From Polyangia bacterium (GTDB lineage Bacteria > Myxococcota_A > Polyangia > Nannocystales > Nannocystaceae), in NCBI GenBank assembly GCA_030429545.1, contig JAUIFF010000026.1, positions 1 through 48,445 on the forward strand: a stretch of DNA of 48,445 nt. Direction: 5' to 3'. Below the pieces are notes generated by a model, which saw only the letters and a program-made list of their open reading frames with translations, had not been told where the DNA came from and did no database searches. The position numbers were made by a program, and so were the translations under genes. Positions 1-8,880 of the stretch are shown here, piece after piece. Positions within the stretch are counted from its first letter, which is position 1, and the number at the start of each line of letters is the position of its first letter.

Positions 1-80
1 CGTGGCCGAGAAAACTGCAGCGTGCGTCGGCTCGCCCGGCGCATCTGCATCTAAAATGTGTATACAAGCTTGTTGCGGAC

Positions 81-2333
81 CTACTCTCCCGATGGGGGGC
101 GTCGGCGCGTGGGAATTGGTACCCGCTTACTGGTTCGTTTGCCGGGCGCCTTGGCGGCCTCGCGCCACCAGTTGAGCTCGGTGCGGCAGCCCAGCGCCTC
201 GGCAGCGAGCAACCCACTAACGACGGCTGCCTCGGCACAGCTGGCATTGAGCCCGGTGTCGGTCCAATCTCCGGCGACGGTGAGGTTGGTAAAGCCCGAG
301 GCATCCGGTCGCAGGCGAAACTGCTCGGTGTTGGGCAACGACTGAATTTGCTGCTCGCCGGGCGCGATGTTTGCCCACAAGAACTGGGCGGCCAGCCGCC
401 GGTTGCCGGGGCGCTCGTGGGGATCGACGAGGTGGTCCCACGGTGGCTGGGCGTTGTCGTCGATCGCCGGCCATAGTTTTGAACAGTGTATCTGCATCCA
501 TCGGATGGTGTGGTTGCGAATGTGTTCGCCCGCGAGGGCCTGGCGTTTAATCGGCGTGTGTGAGGCCGGGAGATTCGCCAAAAAAGCCGCCGGCATCGGT
601 CCAGAAAAGGCAATCGCCTGGGCGGGCCACTGGCTGGCAGGCCACGATTCGCCGGCGACATGATGGGTGCGCACCTCAAACTGCGAAAGCGGCTGGGGAA
701 GCCCAAATCCAACCAACGACGGGCAGTTTGCTGTTGGCCCGCGATGGCTTGTTTCGTCCGAGTTTGCGGTGGCCTCGGTCGGGTCGCGCAGTGCGGACCA
801 CGGGGCTTTGAGCCATAATTGGGCGCCCTCGCAGGCAGTTGTCGCCAGGTGGCGCACCGAAGCATTGAGGATCGCACTGCGTTCGAGAAGGTCCGGTGCG
901 ACCGCGGGCAGCACATCGACCGGCAACCCGAGCAGCACGTGGTCGAAGTGATGACCGCAGGTGAGCACGATTTCTTCGACTTCAGGCCCCGACTGCGACT
1001 CGAAGTCGAGCTGTTGGACAAGCGGTTCGTGGCCGAGGACAATTTGCTCGTAGGCCGGGAGCGTGGGCCAGCAGGGTGTGCCCTTGACTGTGTAGAGCGG
1101 CTGATACTCCGCTTCAGGGTCGAGGAGTTCGACCTGCCGGGCCAGCACGATGCGTTCCACCCGGTCGCCCTCGCGGTCGAGCTCGAGTTGTTTGACCCGG
1201 TGAAAAAACGCAAACCTGACACCGCGCTGCTTGAGGACCTGGTAGATCGGTGCAAATACAACCTCTCCCGGGCCAGCTTGAAACTGGTACAGGAGGGGGC
1301 CACGACTGTCGCACAGGCCCCGGCAAATCAGCTCGAGGGCTGCGCTTGCAGCCAGGGCCGGCGAGCGGGTATCGCCGTCGCGGTAGGCCAGCAGCAAGTC
1401 GTAGAGCCCCAAAAGTGCCGGGTGGTCGAGTACCTTGGGGTTGGCGCGGTGGCCGTGCAACCATTGGCGAAAGTCGACCTCGCGCAGGGGCTGGAAGTCG
1501 GCGCGCAGGTACAGCCGATCCTCGACCAACCCGCGGGCGATCGCAGCGGTGAGCTCGAGCAAGTCGAGGTGGGCCGAGTTTTGACCTGTCTGCTCGCGCA
1601 GGTTGGTGAGGGCAAAGTCGATAAAGAGCAGCAGTGGCGCCACCCAAACCCGAACCGTCGCCGGGTTGCCGAGCAGCGCAGACTCGAGATCGGGCGCCGT
1701 CGCAGCTGCGAGATGGGTTTGGATGCGTTGGCTGGGGTCACCGGTACGCTTGCGGTAAACTGCCAACCCGTGGCGTGCCGCCCGGCGCAGACTGCTGTAA
1801 AACCGTCGACGGTGGGGCGGTGGCCAGCTCTCAATCCAAGTTGTCAGTACATCTTTTTTGAAGTCGCAAATGCTCCGGGTGGTCCATCGCAAGATCCGGA
1901 CCAAACATGCCCAGATGGTTGCGGGGGCCGGCGGACGCCCCAATTCGGGCAACTCGCCAGCGGGCACGTCAAACATCGAACCCCGCCCGCCGCCGAGACG
2001 TGGACCAAAAAACACCTGGTCGACGGGTTGGATGGCTTTCGTGACGGATGAGAGCGGGCGCCCGAGTTCGTGGTAGCAGCGTGCCAGCATCGCCAGAGTA
2101 TGGTGAAAACCGCCGAGCCAAATGTGGGTACCGCGGGCCTCGTTTCGCCCGTAGAACTCGGGGTTGCGGCCGCTGGCAGCCTTGCCACCGAGCCGCCAGC
2201 CGATCTGATAAATGGTGATATCAAACCGCGTGTGCCAATCCGTGGCTTGGGTCATTGCCAGTACAGCGCTGAGTGAACTGTATCCTCCACCCAGGACTGC
2301 AACCCGTTGTCGTGACGATCCTTGTGCACCCAC
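81..2333 (-). CDS. FAD/NAD(P)-binding amine-oxidase (phytoene-desaturase-like) protein
   Basis: A 750-residue flavoprotein of the NAD(P)-binding Rossmann/amine-oxidase superfamily. Visible are the N-terminal dinucleotide loop VLGGGYSSLSAVL (about residues 13-25), the following GWRLGGKAASG segment typical of desaturase-like FAD enzymes, and the C-terminal FAD-closing motif VAGDWTDTGLNASCAEAAV near residue 700. The chemistry (desaturation, dehydroxylation or oxidation of a hydrophobic substrate) is inferred from the family; the substrate cannot be read from sequence. It is longer than usual phytoene desaturases (about 500 residues), with the extra length in the middle. The start is GTG with no clear ribosome-binding site, and an iterated motif copy (2342-2351) lies only 8 bases upstream. 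There is no signal peptide and no obvious operon partner. A long plus-strand ORF over the same DNA is a shadow. Confidence 0.8.
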   Translation of the reverse strand: MGAQGSSRQRVAVLGGGYSSLSAVLAMTQATDWHTRFDITIYQIGWRLGGKAASGRNPEFYGRNEARGTHIWLGGFHHTLAMLARCYHELGRPLSSVTKAIQPVDQVFFGPRLGGGRGSMFDVPAGELPELGRPPAPATIWACLVRILRWTTRSICDFKKDVLTTWIESWPPPHRRRFYSSLRRAARHGLAVYRKRTGDPSQRIQTHLAAATAPDLESALLGNPATVRVWVAPLLLFIDFALTNLREQTGQNSAHLDLLELTAAIARGLVEDRLYLRADFQPLREVDFRQWLHGHRANPKVLDHPALLGLYDLLLAYRDGDTRSPALAASAALELICRGLCDSRGPLLYQFQAGPGEVVFAPIYQVLKQRGVRFAFFHRVKQLELDREGDRVERIVLARQVELLDPEAEYQPLYTVKGTPCWPTLPAYEQIVLGHEPLVQQLDFESQSGPEVEEIVLTCGHHFDHVLLGLPVDVLPAVAPDLLERSAILNASVRHLATTACEGAQLWLKAPWSALRDPTEATANSDETSHRGPTANCPSLVGFGLPQPLSQFEVRTHHVAGESWPASQWPAQAIAFSGPMPAAFLANLPASHTPIKRQALAGEHIRNHTIRWMQIHCSKLWPAIDDNAQPPWDHLVDPHERPGNRRLAAQFLWANIAPGEQQIQSLPNTEQFRLRPDASGFTNLTVAGDWTDTGLNASCAEAAVVSGLLAAEALGCRTELNWWREAAKAPGKRTSKRVPIPTRRRPPSGE

Positions 2334-2341
2334 CAGGCAGG

Positions 2342-2351
2342 TGTACCTGCA
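2342..2351. repeat. Copy of iterated motif TGYANNTRCA upstream of flavoprotein start
   Basis: TGTACCTGCA lies between the GTG start of the flavoprotein and its upstream region. It belongs to the dispersed family described in the findings. Its position would overlap a promoter or leader, but a regulatory role is only inference. Apart from this and a terminator at 2547-2573, the 263-base gap 2334-2596 shows nothing I recognise. Confidence 0.5.
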
Positions 2352-2546
2352 ATTTATCGGGCTGTCTACCGCTGACCGTTAGTTTGTGAATTTTGGGGGA
2401 TAGGCGTGGTTTTAAGGCAAAATAGCAAATGTTGAAATGCAACTTTTGTATGGCGGAATACCTACTTTGCGATTGTGTGGAGTTGCCGCCGTGGCCGGTT
2501 ACAGTGCAGATGGTGACGTTTGCAGATGGCAAACTATTTGTGCATA

Positions 2547-2573
2547 CAAAAAGCCCCGGTTGTGCACCGGGGC
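2547..2573 (-). terminator. Rho-independent terminator of the IgGFc-domain lipoprotein gene
   Basis: On the minus strand, perfect 8-bp arms GCCCCGGT/ACCGGGGC with a 5-base loop are followed by TTTTT, 24 bases past the stop codon of the gene at 2597. The T-tract runs directly into a variant of the iterated motif (TGTGCATACA, 2539-2548, read on the plus strand). Confidence 0.8.
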
Positions 2574-2596
2574 CTGGGGGTCGCGGGGCGACAACG

Positions 2597-4522
2597 TTAG
2601 CCGATGATCCGCTCGAGTTCGAGGCCACCGGGGTACCAGTAGCTGCCAAAGCTGACCACGCCGTACACGCTGATGCCCACGGGCACATCGGCGTCGACAC
2701 TGTGGTTGCCATCGCCAGCGTTTGACAGCAGCACATGGGCATGGCCAAAGCCGGTTGCACCGATCGCCTCAAAGTTGTTCACGGCCATGCCGTCGACTTC
2801 GACGGTGGCACCATCGGGGGCGATGATGTCGACAAAGTTTTGTTGCCAACCGGTCGGTGCGTGGAACAGGTAGTTGTTGCGGTACTGTTCGGTGGCAATC
2901 GCCATCAGCATGGCGGGGTCACTGGTGCCGTATCCGGCCGATTGACCGACCATGTACTGGGCAACGGCGATTTTTTTGTCGGCCGAAACCTTGAACTTTT
3001 CGACGGTCGTATCGATCTCGATAAAGTCGCCGGCATTGGCCAGCATTTGGTCGGCGCCCTGGTCGGGCTCAAACGTCACCATGGTGTTGGCCTCGGCTGC
3101 CACCACGCGCACGATCTGGGCTTTTTCGAGGTTGTTGTTGGGGACCTGCACCGGCGGTACCACGATGTACTCGGTGGCGAGAGTCTCGATCGGGAACATC
3201 GACTCTTCGAGGTGGTCACAGGCGGTGATGTTGGCGGGGACGTTGGTGCACGAGTGTCCGCCAATCACCTGAATCGGTTTGTCGGCATCGACGATCATGC
3301 CGGTGAGGTCGCCGGGATTGGCGGTGAGGATTTGCAGGACATCACCACCATCTAGGGTGACCACGCCGGTGCCATCCTGGGCGACGCCACCACCGGCTTG
3401 GACCGGGGCGGTTGTTGCCGACGGACTGAGGGTGACCTCGGTGCCATCCTCACTGGCGACGATGGCAACAAAGCCAGGTTTGTTGAAGGTCTGGGGGCTC
3501 CAGTAGGGGTACGACGCGGCCAGGTAGCGCCCGGTCCAGGTGTTGACTGGCAACAGTACCGAGGCATCGTTGGTGACATTGGCGGCCAGGGGGTTGTACT
3601 GATACACCGTCACCGGCTGGTCGGAGCGCAGACGGTAGGCTCCGTCCACGACATGAACTGTAGGACCTGCTCCAAGGGTTAGCTCGTTGACCCACGGCAG
3701 CGCGATGACCTGCACACTGTTGGGCATCACAATTTCGGAGGCGACCATGTTGCCGCCACGGGTGACAGTGATGTTGGCCGGCGAACCCGATGTATTGGCA
3801 ACGGCCGCGGCGAAGGTCACGTTGTTGCCGTTGTAGCCATCGTACTGCTGGGTGACCGTTGGGTAGTAGTCGCAGCCGATGTAACTGAGGCCGAGCGAAC
3901 CTTTCGAGCATGCCCCTTGGCACAGGCCCGAATCTTCGCTGCACATCACGCCCTGGACCTCGTCGCAGGTTTCGTAGGGTTCCCATGCGTCGCCCTCGTC
4001 GTTGCACTTGAGCGAGTTGCCCTCCTCGTCGCACATATAGTCGCCGGGGGTGCACAGCACACAACCGACGCCGTCGACACAGACATTTTCGCAGTCGGTC
4101 TCCTCGGAAAATCCTCCCATGCCGTCGCAGACCTGGGCCGTGTTGCCGTCACACACGATCACGCCCTCCTCGCACACAGGGTTTGTGGTGCTCGGGTCGG
4201 TCGGGTCGGTCGGGTCGGTCGGGTCGGTGGTCGGGCCGTCGGTGGGATCGGTGGTCGGGCCTTCGGTCGGGTCGGTGGTCTCGCTGTCGGTTGTCGGATC
4301 GTCGGTTGTCTCGCTCATCCCCTGGGTTTCGGAACCACTGGGTGAGGTGCCGTCGGTGTTCGACTCGGAGGTCGACGTCCCGTCCGTCGGTTGGGTGGTG
4401 CCGAGCGTGTCACCACTGGTCTGGCTTTCGCTCGCTTCGGTGGTCGTATCTTCGCCGCCGCCACCACAGGCACACAGCAAAACGGCAAGTGTAAAACAAA
4501 GGGGCGCGCGCGTAGGTTGCAT
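2597..4522 (-). CDS. Lipoprotein with IgGFc-binding-type N-terminal domain
   Basis: A 641-residue secreted lipoprotein. A short signal peptide ends in a lipobox (VLLCAC, lipidated Cys about residue 19), followed by a Thr/Ser/Asp/Pro linker of about 100 residues (repeats of TDPTDGPT). Next comes a Cys-rich segment (CDGNTAQVCDG, CNDEGDAWEPYETC), and then, from about residue 205 to the end, a large beta-rich domain. Its segments IGCDYYPTVT, AVANTSGSPANITVTRGG, YQYNPL and GGHSCTNVPANITACDHLEE match the IgGFc-binding N-terminal family (PF17517-like), known from mucin-like FCGBP proteins and many myxobacterial surface proteins. The likely role is surface adhesion or binding; the ligand is unknown. 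The ATG lies in CGTAGGTATGCA, which resembles the iterated motif. The gene is monocistronic with its own terminator. Confidence 0.82.
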   Translation of the reverse strand: MQPTRAPLCFTLAVLLCACGGGGEDTTTEASESQTSGDTLGTTQPTDGTSTSESNTDGTSPSGSETQGMSETTDDPTTDSETTDPTEGPTTDPTDGPTTDPTDPTDPTDPSTTNPVCEEGVIVCDGNTAQVCDGMGGFSEETDCENVCVDGVGCVLCTPGDYMCDEEGNSLKCNDEGDAWEPYETCDEVQGVMCSEDSGLCQGACSKGSLGLSYIGCDYYPTVTQQYDGYNGNNVTFAAAVANTSGSPANITVTRGGNMVASEIVMPNSVQVIALPWVNELTLGAGPTVHVVDGAYRLRSDQPVTVYQYNPLAANVTNDASVLLPVNTWTGRYLAASYPYWSPQTFNKPGFVAIVASEDGTEVTLSPSATTAPVQAGGGVAQDGTGVVTLDGGDVLQILTANPGDLTGMIVDADKPIQVIGGHSCTNVPANITACDHLEESMFPIETLATEYIVVPPVQVPNNNLEKAQIVRVVAAEANTMVTFEPDQGADQMLANAGDFIEIDTTVEKFKVSADKKIAVAQYMVGQSAGYGTSDPAMLMAIATEQYRNNYLFHAPTGWQQNFVDIIAPDGATVEVDGMAVNNFEAIGATGFGHAHVLLSNAGDGNHSVDADVPVGISVYGVVSFGSYWYPGGLELERIIG

Positions 4523-4579
4523 ACCTACGTTCGTATCACAGGTGGGGACCGGTGTGTGGCCAGACGCGAAACCCAGCGT

Positions 4580-5194
4580 TTAGGTCGGCAAAAATCTGTC
4601 TGTCAGGCGTGCGCGAAAGCTGTCGGCGTCGAAGTGTTTACCTGGGCATTGGGTCAGGCGGCCATCGACCTCGCGGTGGGTTTGGACGCGGTCGACGGGG
4701 ATCGAAAAATGCCCCATCAACGAACGCGTCAGCTCGACCAGCGCGTCGACCATCTGTGTGGGGACCGGGCGCTTTTCAAAGTTGCCAATCAAACAAATTG
4801 CCAGGGCATCCGGGGCGCGCTCGGGGTGAAACAGGTGGGCAGCAAGTTGCTGGTGGCGAAATCGTGCGGGCTCGACAAGTCCGAGCGGCCGCTTTTTGCC
4901 GTTGTTGATCACAAAGTGATACTCGGCGCCTAGGGGGTCGCCAAAGTGATTGCGATGGTATCGATCGATCCCGGCAAGGGTCGCGTATTCGGCTGCAGTA
5001 TGGTGAATCACGATATTGCGGAAGTCGTAAAGCGGCGCGTGGTCGCGGTACATGGTCGCAAACAGTTCGCGGTTGTGTTGTTGGGACTCGCTGTACGGCA
5101 CCCGGTTTTTTCGGGCCAACGCGCGGTGCGGAAGCAGGACACCGGCGGTCGCTAGGGATGCGGTGTGGAGAAATCGGCGGCGCTTGGTCGACAC
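4580..5194 (-). CDS. Tat-exported N-acetylmuramoyl-L-alanine amidase (Amidase_2/PGRP type)
   Basis: A 204-residue zinc amidase predicted to cleave the MurNAc-L-Ala bond of peptidoglycan outside the cytoplasm. The GTG start at 5194 puts a twin-arginine signal at the N-terminus (STKRRRFLHTASLATAGVLL); the frame stays open 30 codons further, but that extension is not signal-like. The Amidase_2 fold is supported by VIHHTA (first zinc His), AEYHFVI, the conserved ICLIGNF strand, THREVDGR (second His) and TQCPGKHF (zinc Cys). It is divergent from the expansin gene with about 84 bases between them, so the two wall-active proteins may share a regulatory region. A degenerate motif copy (CGCAGATACA) lies just upstream of the start. 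Confidence 0.85.
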   Translation of the reverse strand: MSTKRRRFLHTASLATAGVLLPHRALARKNRVPYSESQQHNRELFATMYRDHAPLYDFRNIVIHHTAAEYATLAGIDRYHRNHFGDPLGAEYHFVINNGKKRPLGLVEPARFRHQQLAAHLFHPERAPDALAICLIGNFEKRPVPTQMVDALVELTRSLMGHFSIPVDRVQTHREVDGRLTQCPGKHFDADSFRARLTDRFLPT

Positions 5195-5278
5195 GGGGTA
5201 GCAAACGCAGATACACGGCCTTCGGTTTGGTGTCGGTGGGGCGCGAAGTCGTCGCACCGGATTCGCTACACTCCGGCC

Positions 5279-6037
5279 ATGCACCGCTGGGCACTTTTGG
5301 GGGTCATATGTTTCGCCTGCATGTCCTGTGTCGGGGGCGAGGCGACAACCGAGTCGGGCAGCGACAGCAGCGATAGCAGCGATAGCAGTGGTCCGGGATC
5401 GTCGACCGGGATGCTCGGCACCTGCGAAATGCGGCCGCAGGGGGCCGGTGAGGGGACGTTTTATGGCGCCGATGGTTCTGGCAATTGCAGCTTTCCCCCC
5501 TCGCCCGACAACTTGATGGTGGCGGCGATGAACGAGGCCGACTATCTCGGCTCACAGGCCTGTGGCGCCTGTGTGGCGGTCGACGGGCCCCTAGGCTCAG
5601 TCACGGTGCGGATTGTCGATCGCTGCCCCGGGTGTGCGCCGGGGGACATCGACCTCAGCGAGTCGGCATTTGCCATGATCGCCGACCCGGTCGACGGGCG
5701 TGTGCCCATTACATGGCAGTACACCGATTGTGGGCTGGCAACGCCCCTGCGCTATCACTTCAAAGAGGGTAGCAACGAATACTGGACAGCGATCTCGCTG
5801 CGCAACCACAACCAGCCGATCGCCGCGCTCGCCTACAGTCCCGACGGTGGCCAAACGTTTGTCGACATGACGCGGGAGAACTACAACTACTTTGTCGAAC
5901 CGGCCGGACTCGGGCCCGGGCCCTACACCCTGCGCGTGACCGATATCTACGGCCACCAGCAGGTCGATACAGATCTTGTATTTACACCCGACACCGAAGT
6001 CGAGGGGGCCGGCCAGTTGCCAGGTTGTTCCGACTAG
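5279..6037 (+). CDS. Bacterial expansin-like secreted protein (EXLX family)
   Basis: A 252-residue exported protein with the two-domain layout of bacterial expansins. After a signal peptide (MHRWALLGVICFACMSC, possible lipidation Cys, weak lipobox) and a short Ser/Asp linker comes a double-psi beta-barrel domain. It contains GEGTFYGADGSGNCSFP, AAMNEADYLGSQACGACV, VRIVDRCPGCAPGDIDLS (the Asp in GDIDLS sits where the essential expansin Asp is found) and PITWQYTDCG. A CBM63-like second domain (SLRNHNQPIAALAYSPDGG, GPYTLRVTDIYGHQ) follows. Expansins loosen cellulose or peptidoglycan networks without hydrolysis. The ATG at 5279 is chosen because it begins the signal peptide. An iterated motif copy encodes LVFT near the 3' end (5977-5986). 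Confidence 0.85.
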   Translation: MHRWALLGVICFACMSCVGGEATTESGSDSSDSSDSSGPGSSTGMLGTCEMRPQGAGEGTFYGADGSGNCSFPPSPDNLMVAAMNEADYLGSQACGACVAVDGPLGSVTVRIVDRCPGCAPGDIDLSESAFAMIADPVDGRVPITWQYTDCGLATPLRYHFKEGSNEYWTAISLRNHNQPIAALAYSPDGGQTFVDMTRENYNYFVEPAGLGPGPYTLRVTDIYGHQQVDTDLVFTPDTEVEGAGQLPGCSD

Positions 6038-6043
6038 ACAACG

Positions 6044-6060
6044 CGCCAGCTCAGCTGGCG
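6044..6060. terminator. Possible shared hairpin between convergent expansin and transporter genes
   Basis: CGCCAGC and GCTGGCG form a 7-bp stem around TCA in the 13-base convergent gap, overlapping the stop of the minus-strand gene. There is no T-tract on either side, so termination here is only a suggestion. Confidence 0.3.
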
Positions 6061-7448
6061 AGTAGACGCAGGCAAAGCACCATCCACAGGCCTCCGGCGG
6101 CCATCCACAACACACAGTAGCCGACGATATCGCGGGCCCGAACCCCGGTGATCGCCAACAGAGGCACCGCCCAAAACGGTTGCAGCATGTTGGTCCACTG
6201 GTCGCCATAGGCCATCGCCATCATCACGTCGGCCGGCGAAAGCCCGCGCTCGAGTGCGGCCGACAGCAAGATCGGCCCCTGAATCGCCCACTGGCCGCCG
6301 CCTGACGGGACAAACAGGTTGAGCAGGCCGGCCGAGAAAAACGTGACCGTCGAAAACCACTCGCTACCGGTTTGGGCAAAGGTGTGGGCGAGCTCGGCCG
6401 ACAGTCCGGAACTGGTTAGCAGGCCCATGATGCCGGCGTATAGCGGAAATAAAATAAAGATGCCGGTACAACTTTTGATGGCGTGGCCACAGGCGGCCAA
6501 GAACCGATCGGGACGCTGATGCAGCAACAGGGCGAGGATCCACAGGGTCAGATTGACGGTGTTGAGGCCGATCCGCCCGATCCCGTGGCGACCGAGCGAG
6601 ATCCCCAGGGCCACGGTCATGGGCAGCACCAGCAACATGGTGATCGCCCGCGAGCGCTCGAGCTTTGTCAGCCAGTCCTGGGCCGGCGATTCGAGGGAGT
6701 CATCTGCGAGTGTGCCGGTGTCGGCGGTGGCATCGTCGATCACCCGCGGCGAAGGGTCGTCGCCGTCGGCTGGCGTCAGGGCCATAAACAAAAGTGGGCC
6801 CAGCAGCAAAAGCCCGCCGGTGACGACGAGGTTGAGCTCGCCAAACAGGCTGAGGTCGAGGGGAATCGCCCCAACCTTGGCGGCGAGCTGCGGCCCGACA
6901 ATCTCGGTCATGTCGGCTGCCGTGGTGGCCTTGAGCGGGGCCGTGCCACTGAGCCCGCCGTGCCACACCATCAACCCGGCATAGCCGGCGGCACACAAAA
7001 TCGGATAGTGAAGGTCCATGCCGCGTCGGCGAGCTTCGGCCCCGGCCGCACGGGCAAACAGGGCCCCGCAGATCAGACTGAGGCTCCAGTTGAGGACGCC
7101 GAGGCCGATCGAGACCAGGGCCGTGAGGCCGACCAACTGGCGACCTGTCTTGGCCATGTTGACAAGCCCAACCACGCCGCGTTGGACGGCCGGTGCAGTG
7201 GCGAGGGCTCCGCCAAACACGAGCATCAGGCTCGCTTGCATGGTGAACGCCAGCAACTTCCACAGTCCCGCTTGGCTGTGCCAGGTCAACAACAACTCGC
7301 TGGGTCCGTCGGGACGGCCCGACGCGGCCAGCAATGCCACGACAAACACGAGCGATAACAGCAGGACCGCAATCACAAACGGCTCGGGTGTCAGGCGGCC
7401 AAAACCGCGGCGGGACCAAAGCCCAAGTCGGACGAGCGTGCTCGGCAT
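6051..7448 (-). CDS. atoE: Short-chain fatty acid transporter, AtoE family
   Basis: A 465-residue polytopic inner-membrane protein of the SCFA_trans/AtoE family, which imports short-chain fatty acids such as butyrate or acetoacetate. Diagnostic are FVPSGGGQWAIQGPILL and MAYGDQWTNMLQPFWAVPLL near the C-terminus and a dozen or so hydrophobic helices. Start: ATG at 7448 (MPSTLVRLGLWSRRG), which gives the usual AtoE length of about 440-470 residues; the frame extends 129 codons further but that part lacks family resemblance. The middle holds a hydrophilic loop (residues about 220-260, PADGDDPSPRVID). It is divergent from the Sel1-repeat lipoprotein across 151 bases. No acyl-CoA transferase (AtoDA) gene is adjacent. 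Confidence 0.85.
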   Translation of the reverse strand: MPSTLVRLGLWSRRGFGRLTPEPFVIAVLLLSLVFVVALLAASGRPDGPSELLLTWHSQAGLWKLLAFTMQASLMLVFGGALATAPAVQRGVVGLVNMAKTGRQLVGLTALVSIGLGVLNWSLSLICGALFARAAGAEARRRGMDLHYPILCAAGYAGLMVWHGGLSGTAPLKATTAADMTEIVGPQLAAKVGAIPLDLSLFGELNLVVTGGLLLLGPLLFMALTPADGDDPSPRVIDDATADTGTLADDSLESPAQDWLTKLERSRAITMLLVLPMTVALGISLGRHGIGRIGLNTVNLTLWILALLLHQRPDRFLAACGHAIKSCTGIFILFPLYAGIMGLLTSSGLSAELAHTFAQTGSEWFSTVTFFSAGLLNLFVPSGGGQWAIQGPILLSAALERGLSPADVMMAMAYGDQWTNMLQPFWAVPLLAITGVRARDIVGYCVLWMAAGGLWMVLCLRLLAS

Positions 7449-7522
7449 GGCCAAACATCCCACGCGCGGGGCCGAACTACAATTTCCGGCCACGGGGGCG
7501 CGAGCAGTGCCCATAAAAAGGG

Positions 7523-7532
7523 TGCATTTACA
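7523..7532. promoter_or_regulatory. Iterated motif in divergent promoter region
   Basis: TGCATTTACA is centred in the 151-base gap between the divergent AtoE and Sel1-repeat genes, preceded by an A-rich stretch (ATAAAAAGG). The placement would suit an operator, but the same motif is scattered through coding DNA, so specificity for this promoter is unproven. Confidence 0.35.
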
Positions 7533-7599
7533 AGCCCCTGTCGCGGTGTTGTGCGAGATTTCGATTGACGCGGCCAAACCGGTGGGTTGCCATGGGGCA

Positions 7600-8835
7600 A
7601 TGGCGACAAAAAGGTTGGGACGGTGGCAGGTGTTGGTCGGCGCGGGCGTGGGGTTGTTGCTCGTCCAGCACGGCTGCGACGGTCCGAGTGAAGCTGCGAG
7701 CACACCTCCGTCGGCCAGCGGCCAGGACCGCAACAACACCGAGGGCACCCAGGCCGCCCCAGCGCCGGCCTCGGGCTGTGCCCCGGCCGCGTGTGCCGAG
7801 CAGGGGATTGCTGCGTTTAAATCGGGCGACTTCAAAACCGCCCACGACCCGCTTGCCTATGCATGTACAAACGGTCAGGCAAACGCCTGTCGCTACCACG
7901 GTATGATTTTTGAGCGGGGCAACGGGGTCGAGCAGGACTTTACTCGCGCATCAAAGTTGTATGAGCAATCATGTCAGGGTGGCGACGGTGCCGGCTGTCA
8001 GCTGCGCGGGCACCTCGCGCGCAACGGCCGGGGCCAGGACCGCGACCTCAAGCAGGCATTTGGTTTCTATGAGCGGGCCTGTGATGCCGGTGACGGGGTT
8101 GGCTGTGCGGCCGCGGGCGACATGATGTACGGCGGACAGGGTGTGGCCGAGTCGATGGGCGGGGCAATCAAATTTTTTGAACGCGCCTGCGAACGCGACC
8201 AGTTGGTGGCCTGTCTCAATGCCGGCGAGTTGTTGTTTGACCCCACCGGCGCGCCCGAGCAAAACCAGCGGGCGGTGGCGGTGCTCACCCGCGGTTGCGA
8301 AAAGGGCAATGCCGATGCCTGTGTCAAGTTAGGTATTTGCTACTACAACGGAGTTGGGGTGGCGGCCGACGCAGCTGCGGCCCACAAACACTTCACGAGC
8401 GGATGTTCGGGTGGCGCTGATGATGGCTGTCATGCCGCCGAACAGCTCGACAAGGCCAAGGGCAAGCAGGTCACCCTCGAGCTGACCACGGCGGTCGAGT
8501 CGTCCAACATCGATGGGGTCACCGCGCGAAATCTCTCGTGCCGGATGCGCGAGCAGGGCTATATGGCGATCGGCGAGATCATGAGCTCGCTCGGCAAACA
8601 GCTCAAAGCCCTCGAAAAGTGTGGGGCGGCAGGCGAGGCCCCTACCATCACCTGGGCGTTTCGTCCCAAGCGGGTGACCTCGGTCAAAGTTGAGCATACA
8701 AGCACACCCAAGGTCGAAAAATGTATCGCGCGGGCGCTCAAAAAAACCCGGCCGGCCCAGCAGGGACAGTGCACCGTCACCCTACTTTTGGGTGATCGCG
8801 ACAGGGCTGCGGCCGCATTAAAAGCGCGCAAGTAG
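7600..8835 (+). CDS. Sel1-like repeat lipoprotein with AgmX/PglI-like C-terminus
   Basis: A 411-residue exported protein. The ATG at 7600 begins a signal (RWQVLVGAGVGLLLVQHGC, weak lipobox) after which a Ser/Thr/Pro/Ala linker follows. Residues about 65-290 are six or so Cys-containing Sel1/TPR-like repeats of about 36 residues (patterns ACRYHGMIFERGNGV, GCQLRGHLARNGRG, ACVKLGICYYNGVGV), the type seen in Helicobacter Hcp proteins, where paired Cys staple each helix pair. The C-terminal 110 residues (TITWAFRPKRVTSVKVEH, KVEKCIARALKK) resemble the TonB/AgmX-PglI C-terminal domain common in myxobacteria. A periplasmic scaffolding role is likely. The iterated motif at 7860 encodes Tyr-Ala-Cys-Thr. 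Confidence 0.78.
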   Translation: MATKRLGRWQVLVGAGVGLLLVQHGCDGPSEAASTPPSASGQDRNNTEGTQAAPAPASGCAPAACAEQGIAAFKSGDFKTAHDPLAYACTNGQANACRYHGMIFERGNGVEQDFTRASKLYEQSCQGGDGAGCQLRGHLARNGRGQDRDLKQAFGFYERACDAGDGVGCAAAGDMMYGGQGVAESMGGAIKFFERACERDQLVACLNAGELLFDPTGAPEQNQRAVAVLTRGCEKGNADACVKLGICYYNGVGVAADAAAAHKHFTSGCSGGADDGCHAAEQLDKAKGKQVTLELTTAVESSNIDGVTARNLSCRMREQGYMAIGEIMSSLGKQLKALEKCGAAGEAPTITWAFRPKRVTSVKVEHTSTPKVEKCIARALKKTRPAQQGQCTVTLLLGDRDRAAAALKARK

Positions 8836-8848
8836 TGCGGTGACTTCC

Positions 8849-8874
8849 CGGGAAAATGCAGCTACATGTTCCCG
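8849..8874. terminator. Hairpin with the iterated motif in its loop, between convergent genes
   Basis: Arms CGGGAA and TTCCCG enclose 14 bases containing TGCAGCTACA (8857-8866). A second perfect palindrome, TTCCCGGGAA (8845-8854), overlaps the left arm. It sits in the 45-base gap between the convergent Sel1 and small lipoprotein genes. There is no T-tract; it may be a terminator or a protein site. Confidence 0.4.
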
Positions 8875-8880
8875 CGGATC

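Noticed and set aside
819..2051. Long plus-strand ORF opposite the flavoprotein gene
   Set aside because: The minus strand carries clear FAD motifs at both ends; the plus frame shows no domain and is a GC-skew shadow.
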